A stretch of 37,483 nt of DNA, taken from Gammaproteobacteria bacterium. Its GTDB lineage: Bacteria > Pseudomonadota > Gammaproteobacteria > UBA6186 > Azoamicaceae. The stretch is from NCBI GenBank assembly GCA_020054325.1, contig JAGVLG010000033.1, positions 1-37,483 of the forward strand. The letters are read 5' to 3'. This document shows, piece after piece, positions 1 to 9,087 of the stretch. Each line of letters starts with the position of its first letter. Position 1 is the first letter of the stretch. Under the pieces are notes generated by a model. That model made no database searches and was not told the origin of the DNA. It worked only from the letters and a program-made list of their open reading frames with translations. The translations under genes were made by a program, and so were the position numbers.

Positions 1-2
1 TA

Positions 3-920
3 TTTCGTGGTTCTAAGGATTCTCCTGCATGGTGTCGCAGCACAGAGATGCCAGCACCAGGTTGTGAAAGTTTCTATGAGGAGCGCTTTGCAATTTTAAC
101 TGCAGTACATGCAAGTTTATTAGAATTTAATAAGGATAATATTCATTTAATAATTTCTGGACATAGCCTAGGTGGCGCAGATGCACAAACTTGTGCGAGT
201 GAATTACTGCAATTAATGGCAGAACAAGATCAGAATAATACATATAATGAATATGCTAAATTATCTGCCATAAAGAGAATAACTGTTAATCATGCAAATT
301 CAGCGGGGGTGCTGTATGCGACAGCCTGCGCATGTAAGCGTGCTGCTGAATATTTAGCTCAGCGTCACTTGGTGCAAGTTAGTGTTATGTGTGTATTAAC
401 AGCTGGCGATGGTGTGCAACAAACTGGACAAAGCCATATTTTGTCCGATGTCGATGCTAGCGTAGCCAAAGTAGAGCTAGTTAAACTGCGATCAGATTAT
501 GAGGGGTTGCTTGATAAAAGGTACATGATCCCAGCTATGCTGACTATACCGGTTACATATGTTTTTGCAGCAGCATATGTGGCCTATGCTGCGCGAAATG
601 CTTATGCGGCACATCGTCAAAGGTTTTTTGATAATGCAGATTTTAAAGATCGAAGCTTTAAAATCTATACGAATGCAACCGAAGAAGGGCGCGCCAAAAT
701 CCTAGCTAAGCTCAGCAAGCATCCGTTAGATAATTCAGTGGCGCATAGCCTAGTTTATATGTTGCATAGACTGCAGGTTGCCGTGACACATACGCGACGG
801 CATGTGCCACGCGAGCAGGGATTTGTAATGATTGATGCACAAGATTGCCAGGAAGCTCCGAATGGCGCCGCAATTCAAGAGAACATGCCCCAAATACATA
901 GCCGTTGCATTATAAGTTAG
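3..920 (+). CDS. Lipase-fold (class 3-like) alpha/beta hydrolase with C-terminal CaaX motif, 5' partial
   Basis: The reading frame is open from the window edge, so the true start lies upstream; the ATG at 48 is internal. The first visible residues FRGSKDSPAW match the FRG(S/T) strand that precedes the core of class 3 (fungal-type) lipases. The nucleophile elbow GHSLGG is present (Ser codon at 165-167). A later AGDGVQQTG segment (Asp codon at 408-410) and the His of VAHSLVY (codon at 744-746) are plausible catalytic Asp and His. A hydrophobic stretch at about 528-590 could be membrane-associating. The last four residues are C-I-I-S, a canonical CaaX box of the kind farnesylated in eukaryotic cells. 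Lipase-like secreted proteins and CaaX-bearing effectors are both known in Legionella; that this protein is an effector is inference. Substrate unknown. Confidence 0.75.
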   Translation, partial: FRGSKDSPAWCRSTEMPAPGCESFYEERFAILTAVHASLLEFNKDNIHLIISGHSLGGADAQTCASELLQLMAEQDQNNTYNEYAKLSAIKRITVNHANSAGVLYATACACKRAAEYLAQRHLVQVSVMCVLTAGDGVQQTGQSHILSDVDASVAKVELVKLRSDYEGLLDKRYMIPAMLTIPVTYVFAAAYVAYAARNAYAAHRQRFFDNADFKDRSFKIYTNATEEGRAKILAKLSKHPLDNSVAHSLVYMLHRLQVAVTHTRRHVPREQGFVMIDAQDCQEAPNGAAIQENMPQIHSRCIIS

Positions 921-969
921 TATTATAATTTTTTGAGAAAAGTTTTATTTGCATTACTTTATAAGAATT

Positions 970-984
970 GGACTACTTTAGTCC
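970..984 (+). terminator. Small hairpin after the lipase gene, possible weak terminator
   Basis: GGACTA and TAGTCC form a 6-bp stem around a 3-base loop, 49 bases after the lipase stop. The sequence after it (TTCTCTATT) is pyrimidine-rich but is not a clean T tract, so intrinsic termination is only a possibility. Confidence 0.3.
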
Positions 985-1016
985 TTCTCTATTCCTAATT
1001 TACACGCTATTATGTA

Positions 1017-1158
1017 GGGGCTGTTGAAAATTCTACTATGGCGGCCATAAAGCGTTGTTTTTCTGTGCTTCGCTGCTCATTTACTAGCATGTAAACTGCG
1101 CTGCGATGCTCGAAAATCAACTCTTTCTGACTCGCCATAGAAAATTGTCAGCAGCCCC
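1017..1158. repeat. Palindromic repeat copy A (two-armed, 142 bp)
   Basis: This is a long imperfect inverted repeat. It opens with GGGGCTGTTGAAAATT and closes with AATTGTCAGCAGCCCC. Both arms of about 70 bases carry the same unit (read inward: GGGGCTG, TTGA, CTATGGCG, AAAG.GTTG, TTTTC, GC.TCGC.GC, TTTAC, ATG). The right arm on the minus strand is a close match to copies at 31890-31971 and 5578-5643. No transposase is present, so it looks like a MITE or REP-like non-autonomous element. It lies between the lipase gene and mlaF and would give mlaF a false N-terminal extension from an ATG at 1106. Confidence 0.8.
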
Positions 1159-1210
1159 AAGATTCTTGGATTGCAATTCGAAGTCATTTGATACACTTAG
1201 GAAACTTAGA

Positions 1211-2026
1211 TTGAAAGCTGAATCAGCTAACATTGTAGAGATCAGAAATTTACATTTTAGGCGCGGTGCTAAAGTTATATTCGATGGTGCAAATTTAGAT
1301 ATACCACGCGGTAAAGTGACTGCGATTATGGGGCCGAGCGGTTGCGGTAAAACTACCTTATTGCGTTTAATTGGCGCGCAGTATGCGCCCGATGCTGGCT
1401 CGATATTAATAGATGGTAAAGATATTACCACCATGAGTAAAAAAGAATTATTTCATATGCGTAGCCACTTGGGAATGTTGTTTCAGAGTGGTGCGTTGTT
1501 TACGGATCTCAGCGTGTTTGAAAACGTTGCCTTCCCGCTGCGTGAGCATACTAATTTACCAGAAAAAATGATTTATGATTTAGTATTGATGAAGTTGCAA
1601 GCCGTAGGTTTACGCGGGGCGCATACTTTAATGCCGCAAGAGTTATCAGGTGGTATGGCACGTCGGGTTGCTTTAGCACGCGCAATTGCATTAGATCCAG
1701 ACTTTATTATGTACGATGAGCCTTTTACAGGACTAGATCCAATCTCTATGGGCGTATTAGTGCAATTGATTCGTTTATTAAACGATGCATTAGGAATTAC
1801 TTCTATATTAGTATCGCATGATATTCATGAAACCATTGGAATTGCTGATCATGTATATTTGATATCAAATGGACGTGTGGTAGGTTCCGGTTCGCCTGAA
1901 GATCTAATGAATTCCGATGATGCTTGGGTGCGACAATTTATGCAGGCGTTACCAGATGGCCCGGTTCCATTCCATTACCCGGCACAGAGCTATGCAGATG
2001 ATTTGTGGGGACCGCAACGATGCTAG
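1211..2026 (+). CDS. mlaF: Phospholipid ABC transporter ATP-binding protein MlaF
   Basis: MlaF is the ATPase of the inner-membrane MlaFEDB complex, which moves phospholipids between the inner membrane and periplasmic MlaC and so keeps the outer membrane asymmetric. Visible ABC motifs are Walker A GPSGCGKT (residues 41-48 from the start used here), Q-loop FQSG, signature LSGGMARR and Walker B FIMYDEP. I chose the TTG at 1211: it follows AGGAAA at 1199-1204 with 6-base spacing and gives 271 residues, the usual family size (E. coli 269). The upstream ATG at 1106 lies inside the palindromic repeat and adds 35 residues unlike the family. It overlaps mlaE by 7 bases, the first pair of the mlaFEDCB operon. 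No convincing promoter was seen between the repeat and the start. Confidence 0.95.
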   Translation: MKAESANIVEIRNLHFRRGAKVIFDGANLDIPRGKVTAIMGPSGCGKTTLLRLIGAQYAPDAGSILIDGKDITTMSKKELFHMRSHLGMLFQSGALFTDLSVFENVAFPLREHTNLPEKMIYDLVLMKLQAVGLRGAHTLMPQELSGGMARRVALARAIALDPDFIMYDEPFTGLDPISMGVLVQLIRLLNDALGITSILVSHDIHETIGIADHVYLISNGRVVGSGSPEDLMNSDDAWVRQFMQALPDGPVPFHYPAQSYADDLWGPQRC

Positions 2027-2805
2027 TAACTTATTTTTATAATGTTGGGCATAGAACAATTTCTTTTTTTGAAGATGTTGGCAGAGCATCTGTAACAATT
2101 TTTAATGCAATTTTTAATAAACCAGAGTTCGTGCGTGGCACTGCTCGTTTAATCAAGCAAATTTATGCTGTTGGTGTTTTATCACTCCTAGTAATTTTAG
2201 TTTCTGGGTTCTTTATCGGCATGGTATTAGGATTACAGGGCTATACCATATTATCTAAGTTTGGCGCAGATCAAGCTCTGGGAGAGTTGATTGCTTTAAG
2301 TATGGTGCGTGAGCTTGGCCCAGTAATTGGTGCATTATTATTTGCTGGACGGGCTGGTTCAGCGTTAACTGCTGAAATTGGTTTGATGAAAACTACCGAG
2401 CAATTATCTTCAATGGAAATGATGGGGATTGATCCGCTGCATAGGATTATTGCGCCACGTTTTTGGGCGGGGCAAATTTCATTACCAATTTTAACTTTGA
2501 TTTTTAATGCTGTAGCAATAATTGGTGGCTATTTAGTTGGGGTTGTTTGGTTAGGGGTTGATGATGGCGCTTTCTGGGGTAACATGCAACTCTCCGTGGA
2601 TTTTAGAGAAGATGTAGTTAACGGCATAATTAAAAGTACGGTCTTTGCTGCTGTCATAAGCTGGATTGCAGTATTCCAAGGAGTTGATAGTATACCAACT
2701 TCAGAAGGTATTAGCCGTGCCACCACTAGAACCGTCGTATATTCATCCCTTTGTATTTTAGGCTTAGACTTTTTCTTAACCGCTGTAATGTTTCGTGGAA
2801 CGTAA
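2020..2805 (+). CDS. mlaE: Phospholipid ABC transporter permease MlaE
   Basis: MlaE is the membrane permease of the MlaFEDB phospholipid transporter (MlaE/YrbE family, formerly DUF140). It has 261 residues, against 260 in E. coli. Family-typical stretches are [47 protein letters not shown] and the C-terminal [13 protein letters not shown]. Five or so hydrophobic segments are visible. An in-frame GTG at 2005 would add five residues; the ATG at 2020 matches the family N-terminus better and overlaps the mlaF stop by 7 bases, which suggests translational coupling. mlaD follows 3 bases later. Confidence 0.96.
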   Translation: MLVTYFYNVGHRTISFFEDVGRASVTIFNAIFNKPEFVRGTARLIKQIYAVGVLSLLVILVSGFFIGMVLGLQGYTILSKFGADQALGELIALSMVRELGPVIGALLFAGRAGSALTAEIGLMKTTEQLSSMEMMGIDPLHRIIAPRFWAGQISLPILTLIFNAVAIIGGYLVGVVWLGVDDGAFWGNMQLSVDFREDVVNGIIKSTVFAAVISWIAVFQGVDSIPTSEGISRATTRTVVYSSLCILGLDFFLTAVMFRGT

Positions 2806-2808
2806 ATT

Positions 2809-3276
2809 ATGAAATTAAATCGATTTGAAATTTGGGTGGGTTTTTTTGTAGTTCTAGGAATTGCATCATTATTAATGTTGGCTTTACAAGTAAGCGGCTT
2901 AAGCAATTTTTATAATACTGAATCTGGTTATGAAGTGAAGGCATCTTTTGCCAATATTGGTGGTTTAAAAGTAAGATCAAAGGTTACTATTAGTGGTGTT
3001 ACTGTTGGTAGGGTAGTATCCATAGCATTAGATCAAAATCAATATGGAGAATACAATGCCTTAGTCACATTGTCGATCAATGATCATTTCAACAAGATCC
3101 CAGAGGATTCAAGCGCTAAAATTTTAACGGCAGGCTTACTTGGTGATAACTACATTGGCATTGTTCCAGGACAAGCGGAAGAGTATTTAAAAAATGGCAG
3201 TACATTAGAATTAACTTCACAGGCTATGTTACTGGAAGATTTAATTTCAAAGTTTGCTGTAGGGGGAGAGAAGTAA
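2809..3276 (+). CDS. mlaD: Phospholipid transport substrate-binding protein MlaD (MCE domain)
   Basis: MlaD forms the hexameric MCE ring anchored in the inner membrane that passes phospholipids between MlaFE and periplasmic MlaC. One N-terminal membrane helix (about residues 8-28) is followed by a single MCE domain with ASFANIGGLKVRSKVTISGV and VGRVVSI, and later GLLGDNYIGIVPG. It has 155 residues, shorter than E. coli MlaD (183), because the low-complexity C-terminal tail is missing; the conserved LEDLI.KF end is present. It is tightly packed: 3 bases after mlaE and 1 base before mlaC. Confidence 0.96.
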   Translation: MKLNRFEIWVGFFVVLGIASLLMLALQVSGLSNFYNTESGYEVKASFANIGGLKVRSKVTISGVTVGRVVSIALDQNQYGEYNALVTLSINDHFNKIPEDSSAKILTAGLLGDNYIGIVPGQAEEYLKNGSTLELTSQAMLLEDLISKFAVGGEK

Positions 3277-3277
3277 T

Positions 3278-3970
3278 ATGCAATTAAGTATTAATTTTAA
3301 AAGGTTTATTTTAGTGCTAGTTTTAGTCTGCTCTGGTTTGGTATTTGCTGCGCCTGAAACTACAACAGAAGAGCCGGCAGAGGCACAACCAGCAGCGCAA
3401 CAGGCTGCGGTACAAGATCCAATTGCAATGTTAAAAGGCGTAACGAATAACGTATTACGTGCGCTGAAACAATATCATATAAGTAAATCATCAAGCCCGA
3501 AGCAGCTCGATGTAGTTATTGATGAGTACGTTTTACCGTATGTAGATTTTAATGAAATGTCTACCTGGGTTGCAGGGCGTAAAGCCTGGGCCAATGCTTC
3601 AGAGGCATCGCGCAAGGAATTTATCAAGCAGTTTCAAATTTTAGTAATACGTACGTATGCGACTGCATTGAATAGCTATTCAGATGAAACTATAGAATTT
3701 GTACCGCAAAAAATTGACACTAGTAAAAAGCGCGTGCAAGTTTCTAGTTATATTAAACGACCTAATAAAGAAAATATTCGTTTAGATTATCGTTTAATTA
3801 AAAATGGTAATTCTTGGTTAGTATATGACATGATCATTGAGGGCGTTAGTATTCTGCAAGGCTTCCAAGCACAATTTTCGGATAAAATCCGCCAAAAAGG
3901 CTTAGATCCTGTGATTCAAGAAATCAAAGAACACAATAACAAACCACTAAAAAAATCTAAGGATGCTTAG
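3278..3970 (+). CDS. mlaC: Periplasmic phospholipid carrier MlaC
   Basis: MlaC shuttles phospholipids across the periplasm between the MlaA-porin complex in the outer membrane and MlaD. An N-terminal signal peptide is clear (basic KR, hydrophobic core FILVLVLVCSGLVFA, cleavage near residue 24-25), followed by an Ala/Pro/Glu-rich linker of about 25 residues and a Tol_Tol_Ttg2 (MlaC) domain. Recognisable family elements are VLPYVDFNEMSTWVAGRKAW, RTYATALNSYSDETIEF and the IIEGVSILQGFQAQFSDKI segment near the end. It sits in the mla operon, 1 base after mlaD and 2 bases before mlaB. Confidence 0.94.
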   Translation: MQLSINFKRFILVLVLVCSGLVFAAPETTTEEPAEAQPAAQQAAVQDPIAMLKGVTNNVLRALKQYHISKSSSPKQLDVVIDEYVLPYVDFNEMSTWVAGRKAWANASEASRKEFIKQFQILVIRTYATALNSYSDETIEFVPQKIDTSKKRVQVSSYIKRPNKENIRLDYRLIKNGNSWLVYDMIIEGVSILQGFQAQFSDKIRQKGLDPVIQEIKEHNNKPLKKSKDA

Positions 3971-3972
3971 GT

Positions 3973-4290
3973 ATGCAGTTTGAAGTCCGCGTAAACGATC
4001 AAGATATTTTATGTGTTACTGGGAAAATATATCTGAACGATATAGCCCAAGCTTGTGCACAAGGTAGTGCTTTGATAGATCAACTTGCAACAGTGCGCGT
4101 GGATATGTCAGGTGTACTTGATTCGGATAGTGGTTGTTTAGCGATGATGCTGGAATGGTTGCGAGTTGCTAAAGTACAAAACAAAGATATAAGTTTTAAT
4201 AAGTTACCGCAATTTATGTTAGATCTATGCAGGGTGTGTGGTTTAGATACTGTATTGCCGGTAGATCGCGTATTGCAATTTCATAATTAA
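3973..4290 (+). CDS. mlaB: STAS-domain protein MlaB
   Basis: This small cytoplasmic STAS-domain subunit binds MlaF and is needed for assembly and activity of the MlaFEDB transporter. It has 105 residues. The STAS core VRVDMSGVLDSDSGCLAMMLEWL contains the acidic/Ser loop (DSDSG) at the position equivalent to the anti-sigma-factor-antagonist phosphorylation loop. Similarity is mainly structural, so the name also rests on position as the fifth gene of mlaFEDCB. In many gammaproteobacteria a BolA-family gene (ibaG) lies between mlaB and murA; here there are only 25 bases and no such gene. Confidence 0.88.
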   Translation: MQFEVRVNDQDILCVTGKIYLNDIAQACAQGSALIDQLATVRVDMSGVLDSDSGCLAMMLEWLRVAKVQNKDISFNKLPQFMLDLCRVCGLDTVLPVDRVLQFHN

Positions 4291-4315
4291 ATAAAAATCG
4301 GATGGTAGTTTTTAA

Positions 4316-5643
<1,328 letters not shown>

Positions 5644-5649
5644 TGAGGA

Positions 5650-6705
5650 TCATAGTTTTTTCTTAAGGGATCTCAAGAATTCATGTGCCGGCATCGGTGG
5701 GCCGAAATAATAACCTTGGCCCTCATCGCAACGTAATTTTGTAAAATAATTTCGCTGGTAATCATTTTCAATCCCTTCAGCTAAAAGCTTTAAATTTAAA
5801 CTGTGTCCCATTTGAATAATGGCATCTGCTAAATTTGGCGTTTCATCATATTTGCTAATACTATGCACAAATGATTTATCAATTTTTAACTTGTGTATTG
5901 GGAAGCGATCTAAATTTGACAGGGAAGAATATCCAGTACCAAAATCATCCATGGAAAGAAACACACCTAAATCTCGCAGTTTGTACATAATTGCGATTGC
6001 GCCCTCTGGATTAGCAACCATTGCAGTTTCGGTAATTTCTAGTTCCAAATTTTGTGCTGGTAATTTAGTCTCATTTAAAACTTGGCCTACAAATTTCGCA
6101 ATATCGGTTTCTTGGAACATCAGTCCTGATAAATTTACTGAAACTCTTAGATTAATACCAAGATCAAGCCAACGCTTAGTTTGGACACAGGCCTCTTTAA
6201 GCACCCATTCGCTCAATGGCACAATTAAGCCTGAGTCTTCTGCTAAGGGTATGAATTCACTTGGGGCAATAAAACCCTTTTCGTTATGGCGCCAGCGTAA
6301 TAAAGCCTCCATGCCGATAGTCTTACCAGATTTAAGTTCGACTAGTGGCTGATAATACAGCGATAAGGTACGTCGTTCTACTGCGGAGTATAACTCTTCT
6401 AGGGTGCTGTATTCTTTGTCTGACCTATTCATGTTACGTATCGCTGTATGTTGAATCAGCCAGCGAAATAGCATGACGGTAACTATCGTTACAGCTGCGC
6501 CTATTCCGGCTATTACAGCTAACGTAAAGGCAGTTTGTAGGAATTTATTAACGTCGTTAGCTGTGAATATTAGGTAGGTTGAAGCTAGCATTAGGGCCTC
6601 TATAGCTAGCAATACAAAGAAAACCCAAAAAACGATCCGTACGTACAAATTACGTTTCGAGATGGGTATAGGTCGAGGTTTGCTAAATAACTTTTTTTTG
6701 CGCAT
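5650..6705 (-). CDS. Membrane-anchored EAL-domain protein (cyclic-di-GMP phosphodiesterase)
   Basis: EAL domains hydrolyse c-di-GMP to pGpG. The protein has 351 residues: a basic N-terminus, two membrane segments (about 22-46 and 58-81), a short linker, then an EAL domain from about 105 to 350 with no GGDEF domain. The catalytic set looks complete: E133 (EALLRW), N191, E223 (ELEITET), DD253-254 (MDDFGTGYSSL), K275/K277 (LKIDKSF), E310 (EGIE) and Q330 (EGQGYYFGPPM). Activity is therefore likely, although not proven. The two helices enclose only about 11 residues, so there is no obvious periplasmic sensor domain. It is convergent with murA and divergent from pssA. No strong Shine-Dalgarno sequence is seen before the ATG. 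Confidence 0.93.
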   Translation of the reverse strand: MRKKKLFSKPRPIPISKRNLYVRIVFWVFFVLLAIEALMLASTYLIFTANDVNKFLQTAFTLAVIAGIGAAVTIVTVMLFRWLIQHTAIRNMNRSDKEYSTLEELYSAVERRTLSLYYQPLVELKSGKTIGMEALLRWRHNEKGFIAPSEFIPLAEDSGLIVPLSEWVLKEACVQTKRWLDLGINLRVSVNLSGLMFQETDIAKFVGQVLNETKLPAQNLELEITETAMVANPEGAIAIMYKLRDLGVFLSMDDFGTGYSSLSNLDRFPIHKLKIDKSFVHSISKYDETPNLADAIIQMGHSLNLKLLAEGIENDYQRNYFTKLRCDEGQGYYFGPPMPAHEFLRSLKKKL

Positions 6706-6724
6706 GTGTATAAGGATAGCCTTT

Positions 6725-6755
6725 TTGGTTTTTGAAACACGAATTAATGTATAAT
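6725..6755 (+). promoter_or_regulatory. Candidate promoter of pssA
   Basis: A consensus TATAAT (6750-6755) lies 34 bases before the pssA ATG. The best -35 match is TTGGTT (6725-6730) at 19-base spacing, longer than ideal; a TTGAAA at 6732-6737 is only 12 bases away. A GAGGAT ribosome site follows at 6772-6777. Only the -10 is convincing. Confidence 0.45.
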
Positions 6756-6789
6756 AAATGAAGATTTTTTTGAGGATTAAGATAGTAAT

Positions 6790-7524
6790 ATGTCAGACAT
6801 GAATGAGTTGCCGCCGCGTCGGGGTATTTATCTGCTGCCTAATCTATTTACAACCGCGGGGTTATTTGCTGGCTTTTACGCGATTGTGGCTGGGATGAAG
6901 GGGAGCTTCGAAACAGCTGCAATTGCGGTATTTGTGGCAATGATCATGGATGGATTGGATGGTAGGGTGGCGCGTTTAACTAATACTGAAAGCGAGTTTG
7001 GGGCACAATACGATAGTTTATCGGATATGGTATGTTTTGGTGTAACCCCAGCCTTAGTGGTATATAGTTGGGGCTTACAATACCTAGGTAAGTTTGGTTG
7101 GTTAGCAGCGTTCTTTTACGCTGCGGCTACGGCTTTACGCTTAGCTCGGTTTAATACTCAAGTAGGGCAAAGTGATAAACGTTACTTTATTGGTTTACCT
7201 TGTCCTGCTGCAGCTGCCGTTGTTGCTGGTATGGTTTGGATAGGCACAGATTTTGCTATACCAGGTGTTCGAATTAGTGAAATTGTTGGCACAGTAACAG
7301 TTATTATTGGAACTTTGATGGTAAGTAATGTTCCATATAATAGTTTCAAAGAATTAGAATTTAAAGGCCATGTGCCATTTTTTGCAGTATTTTTGGTAGT
7401 ACTAATTTATTTATTAATTGCTTGGGATCCACCAAAAGTATTATTCGGGGTGTTTTCACTATACGCATTATCTGGACCTTTATTATGGGGGAAACGCTAT
7501 GTTGGGCGCTTGCGAGCCAAATAG
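6790..7524 (+). CDS. pssA: CDP-diacylglycerol--serine O-phosphatidyltransferase
   Basis: This enzyme joins CDP-diacylglycerol and L-serine to give phosphatidylserine, the precursor of phosphatidylethanolamine, at the inner membrane. The CDP-alcohol phosphatidyltransferase signature is complete: D54, D57-G58, A61-R62, G71, D75 and D79 (DGLDGRVAR then GAQYDSLSD). It has 244 residues with about eight hydrophobic segments, so it is the integral-membrane type (type II) rather than the phospholipase-D-like PssA of E. coli. It heads a three-gene run: holD starts inside its last 26 bases and rimI overlaps holD. Confidence 0.95.
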   Translation: MSDMNELPPRRGIYLLPNLFTTAGLFAGFYAIVAGMKGSFETAAIAVFVAMIMDGLDGRVARLTNTESEFGAQYDSLSDMVCFGVTPALVVYSWGLQYLGKFGWLAAFFYAAATALRLARFNTQVGQSDKRYFIGLPCPAAAAVVAGMVWIGTDFAIPGVRISEIVGTVTVIIGTLMVSNVPYNSFKELEFKGHVPFFAVFLVVLIYLLIAWDPPKVLFGVFSLYALSGPLLWGKRYVGRLRAK

Positions 7525-7915
7525 TATTTTTGCTCGACTAGGTATTACTGTTTGGCAGCCGCGTATAGCTCGGTTAGAAATTTCGTGCGTAGTATTGCTG
7601 TTTGCTGTAGTTACTGATGCAGCTGTACATAAGATTTTGTCAGGCATGTTAAGCGTGTTGAATTTAGATGCTGCAGACATTCAGGTGATAAACATGCCTG
7701 AATTGCAGAATGATTTTTCGGCTCTACAGCAAAAGCTTAATTATCTACATCCAAAGGCAATTTTGCATCTAAGCAAGGAGCAAGATCCTTTACAAACAGA
7801 TATCAAATTAGTACAAACTTATAGCCCGGAATTTTTATTGCAGCATGCGCAATATAAATCACAAGCATACAAAGATCTTTTAAATTTGCGAGACTACATT
7901 CATGGTACAACATAA
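7499..7915 (+). CDS. holD: DNA polymerase III psi subunit-like protein
   Basis: The psi subunit links the clamp loader (through tau/gamma) to chi and SSB in the replisome. With the ATG at 7499 (preceded by GGGGGAAA at 7487-7494) the protein has 138 residues, against 137 in E. coli. The N-terminal FARLGITVWQPR resembles the LGIT.W segment of E. coli HolD, and the C-terminal helix (YKDLLNLRDYIH) matches the E. coli end in character. The gene lies directly before rimI and overlaps it by 14 bases, as holD does in E. coli. Sequence similarity is weak, as usual for psi, so the call rests on length, N-terminal motif and synteny together. Confidence 0.7.
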   Translation: MLGACEPNSIFARLGITVWQPRIARLEISCVVLLFAVVTDAAVHKILSGMLSVLNLDAADIQVINMPELQNDFSALQQKLNYLHPKAILHLSKEQDPLQTDIKLVQTYSPEFLLQHAQYKSQAYKDLLNLRDYIHGTT

Positions 7916-8360
7916 TGGCTTAAGAAAAATGACGCTAGCAGATACTGTGGCAGTGCATAGTATCGATAAAACGGTAACTATTGGTCCATGGAGTGAAAAG
8001 CTATACCAGGATTGTATTGCTGTTGGTTATGAGTGTTGGGTTGTGGTTGCAAATAAAAATGTTGTCGGTTTTGGGATAATGAGTGTTGGTGCAAATGAGG
8101 CTCACATTTTAAATATAGGTATAATTCCACAACATCAAAGAAAAGGTCATGGGCAAAAGATGTTGCAGCATTTATTAACACAAGCCAAAACCCAGGGTGT
8201 TGAAAAAGTCTTTTTGGAAGTGCGCCCTTCCAATACTCCAGCTCGTGAATTATATAAAAAATTCAATTTTGTTGAGATTGGAATACGTAAAGATTACTAT
8301 CCGCCAGATGAAAATGGTGTGGGGCGTGAGGATGGAATTTCACTCGCGCTATCGCTATAG
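7902..8360 (+). CDS. rimI: Ribosomal protein S18-alanine N-acetyltransferase RimI
   Basis: RimI is a GNAT acetyltransferase that acetylates the N-terminal alanine of ribosomal protein S18. It has 152 residues. The acetyl-CoA binding motif A is IGIIPQHQRKGHGQKML (V/I..Q.RG.G type), followed by VFLEVRPSNTPARELYKKFNF and EIGIRKDYYP, the usual RimI signature with the conserved C-terminal tyrosine region and EDGISLAL end. It overlaps holD by 14 bases, so it is probably co-transcribed from the pssA promoter. It converges on the dipeptidase gene with a 16-base gap and no visible terminator. Confidence 0.95.
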   Translation: MVQHNGLRKMTLADTVAVHSIDKTVTIGPWSEKLYQDCIAVGYECWVVVANKNVVGFGIMSVGANEAHILNIGIIPQHQRKGHGQKMLQHLLTQAKTQGVEKVFLEVRPSNTPARELYKKFNFVEIGIRKDYYPPDENGVGREDGISLALSL

Positions 8361-8376
8361 TCTTCGCCATTCAAAT

Positions 8377-9087
8377 TTATGCTACTGGAAAATCAAAATA
8401 TGTATCAGGAAATGGTTCTTCTTTTAGTGTAAAGTGCCACCATTCTTCGCGTATTCCAACAAAGCCATACTTTTGCATTAGATCTGCTAATAATTTACGG
8501 TTTTGTTGTGCTTCCTCTGAGATCTTAGTTGTATCAGTATGTGAAGCTTCATCAAAATAATCAAATGGCGTGCCCATTTCTAATTCAATATGTTTGCTTG
8601 GATTGTTTGGATCTGGTTTTGCAATAGTGAGATCTACAGTACTGCCGCGTGAATGTGATGAACGCTCAAAAATATAACCTAGTTTAAAAAGATCTGGTTT
8701 ATTGAGTTCTGGGTAATATTCATATTTTCTTAGTTGATCTTTAGGATCTTTTGACCAACGTACAAAATGCGCTACTGCTTGTTTGGGACGATAAGTATCG
8801 AATATTTTAAACACATAACCTGGATGTCTTGCTGCCAATTCGTCTTGCGCAGCTATTAATGCTGTAGCTGCCGGCTCTGTTAGGATGCAAACCTTATTTT
8901 GATAACCATCAATTGGTCGGCCAATAAAGTTTTCACTGCCAAAGTAACTAATTTCATAGAGCATGCGTGAATCTGTCACGTATACAAAGCCACTTGGCAT
9001 TGCCTGAATAGAAGTGCTTAAAAGTGTAGTCATAATAATTTTTCTATAGTAAATAATGTTATATCCCTGCAGCTTGTTGATCTGCAT
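8377..9087 (-). CDS. D-alanyl-D-alanine dipeptidase (peptidase M15, VanX/DdpX type)
   Basis: Zinc dipeptidases of this family split D-Ala-D-Ala. The zinc and catalytic motifs are present: [10 protein letters not shown] (SxHxxGxxxD, H145 and D152) and EEWWHF (E215, H218), with the conserved Arg of DTYRP (R100). An N-terminal stretch (about residues 17-29, [13 protein letters not shown]) could be a weak signal peptide, suggesting a periplasmic peptidoglycan-recycling role as for DdpX. The start used overlaps the lipA 3' end by 29 bases; a shorter start at the ATG ending at 9033 is possible. No vanA/vanH-like ligase or dehydrogenase gene is nearby, so a glycopeptide-resistance role is not indicated. 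Confidence 0.9.
   Translation of the reverse strand: MQINKLQGYNIIYYRKIIMTTLLSTSIQAMPSGFVYVTDSRMLYEISYFGSENFIGRPIDGYQNKVCILTEPAATALIAAQDELAARHPGYVFKIFDTYRPKQAVAHFVRWSKDPKDQLRKYEYYPELNKPDLFKLGYIFERSSHSRGSTVDLTIAKPDPNNPSKHIELEMGTPFDYFDEASHTDTTKISEEAQQNRKLLADLMQKYGFVGIREEWWHFTLKEEPFPDTYFDFPVA

Noticed and set aside
1106-1210. MlaF N-terminal extension as a real domain or signal
   Set aside because: It is encoded by the palindromic repeat, has no signal-peptide character, and a better TTG start with a ribosome site follows.
1117-1434. Antisense open frame of about 105 codons within mlaF
   Set aside because: It is a shadow of a well-supported gene and its translation has no recognisable features.
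8197-8427. 76-codon open frame overlapping rimI
   Set aside because: It is a different frame of rimI running into the intergenic gap and has no ribosome site or protein-like composition.
8377-9087. VanX-type glycopeptide resistance cluster
   Set aside because: Only the dipeptidase is present; no vanH-, vanA- or vanRS-like genes are adjacent, so ordinary peptidoglycan recycling is simpler.
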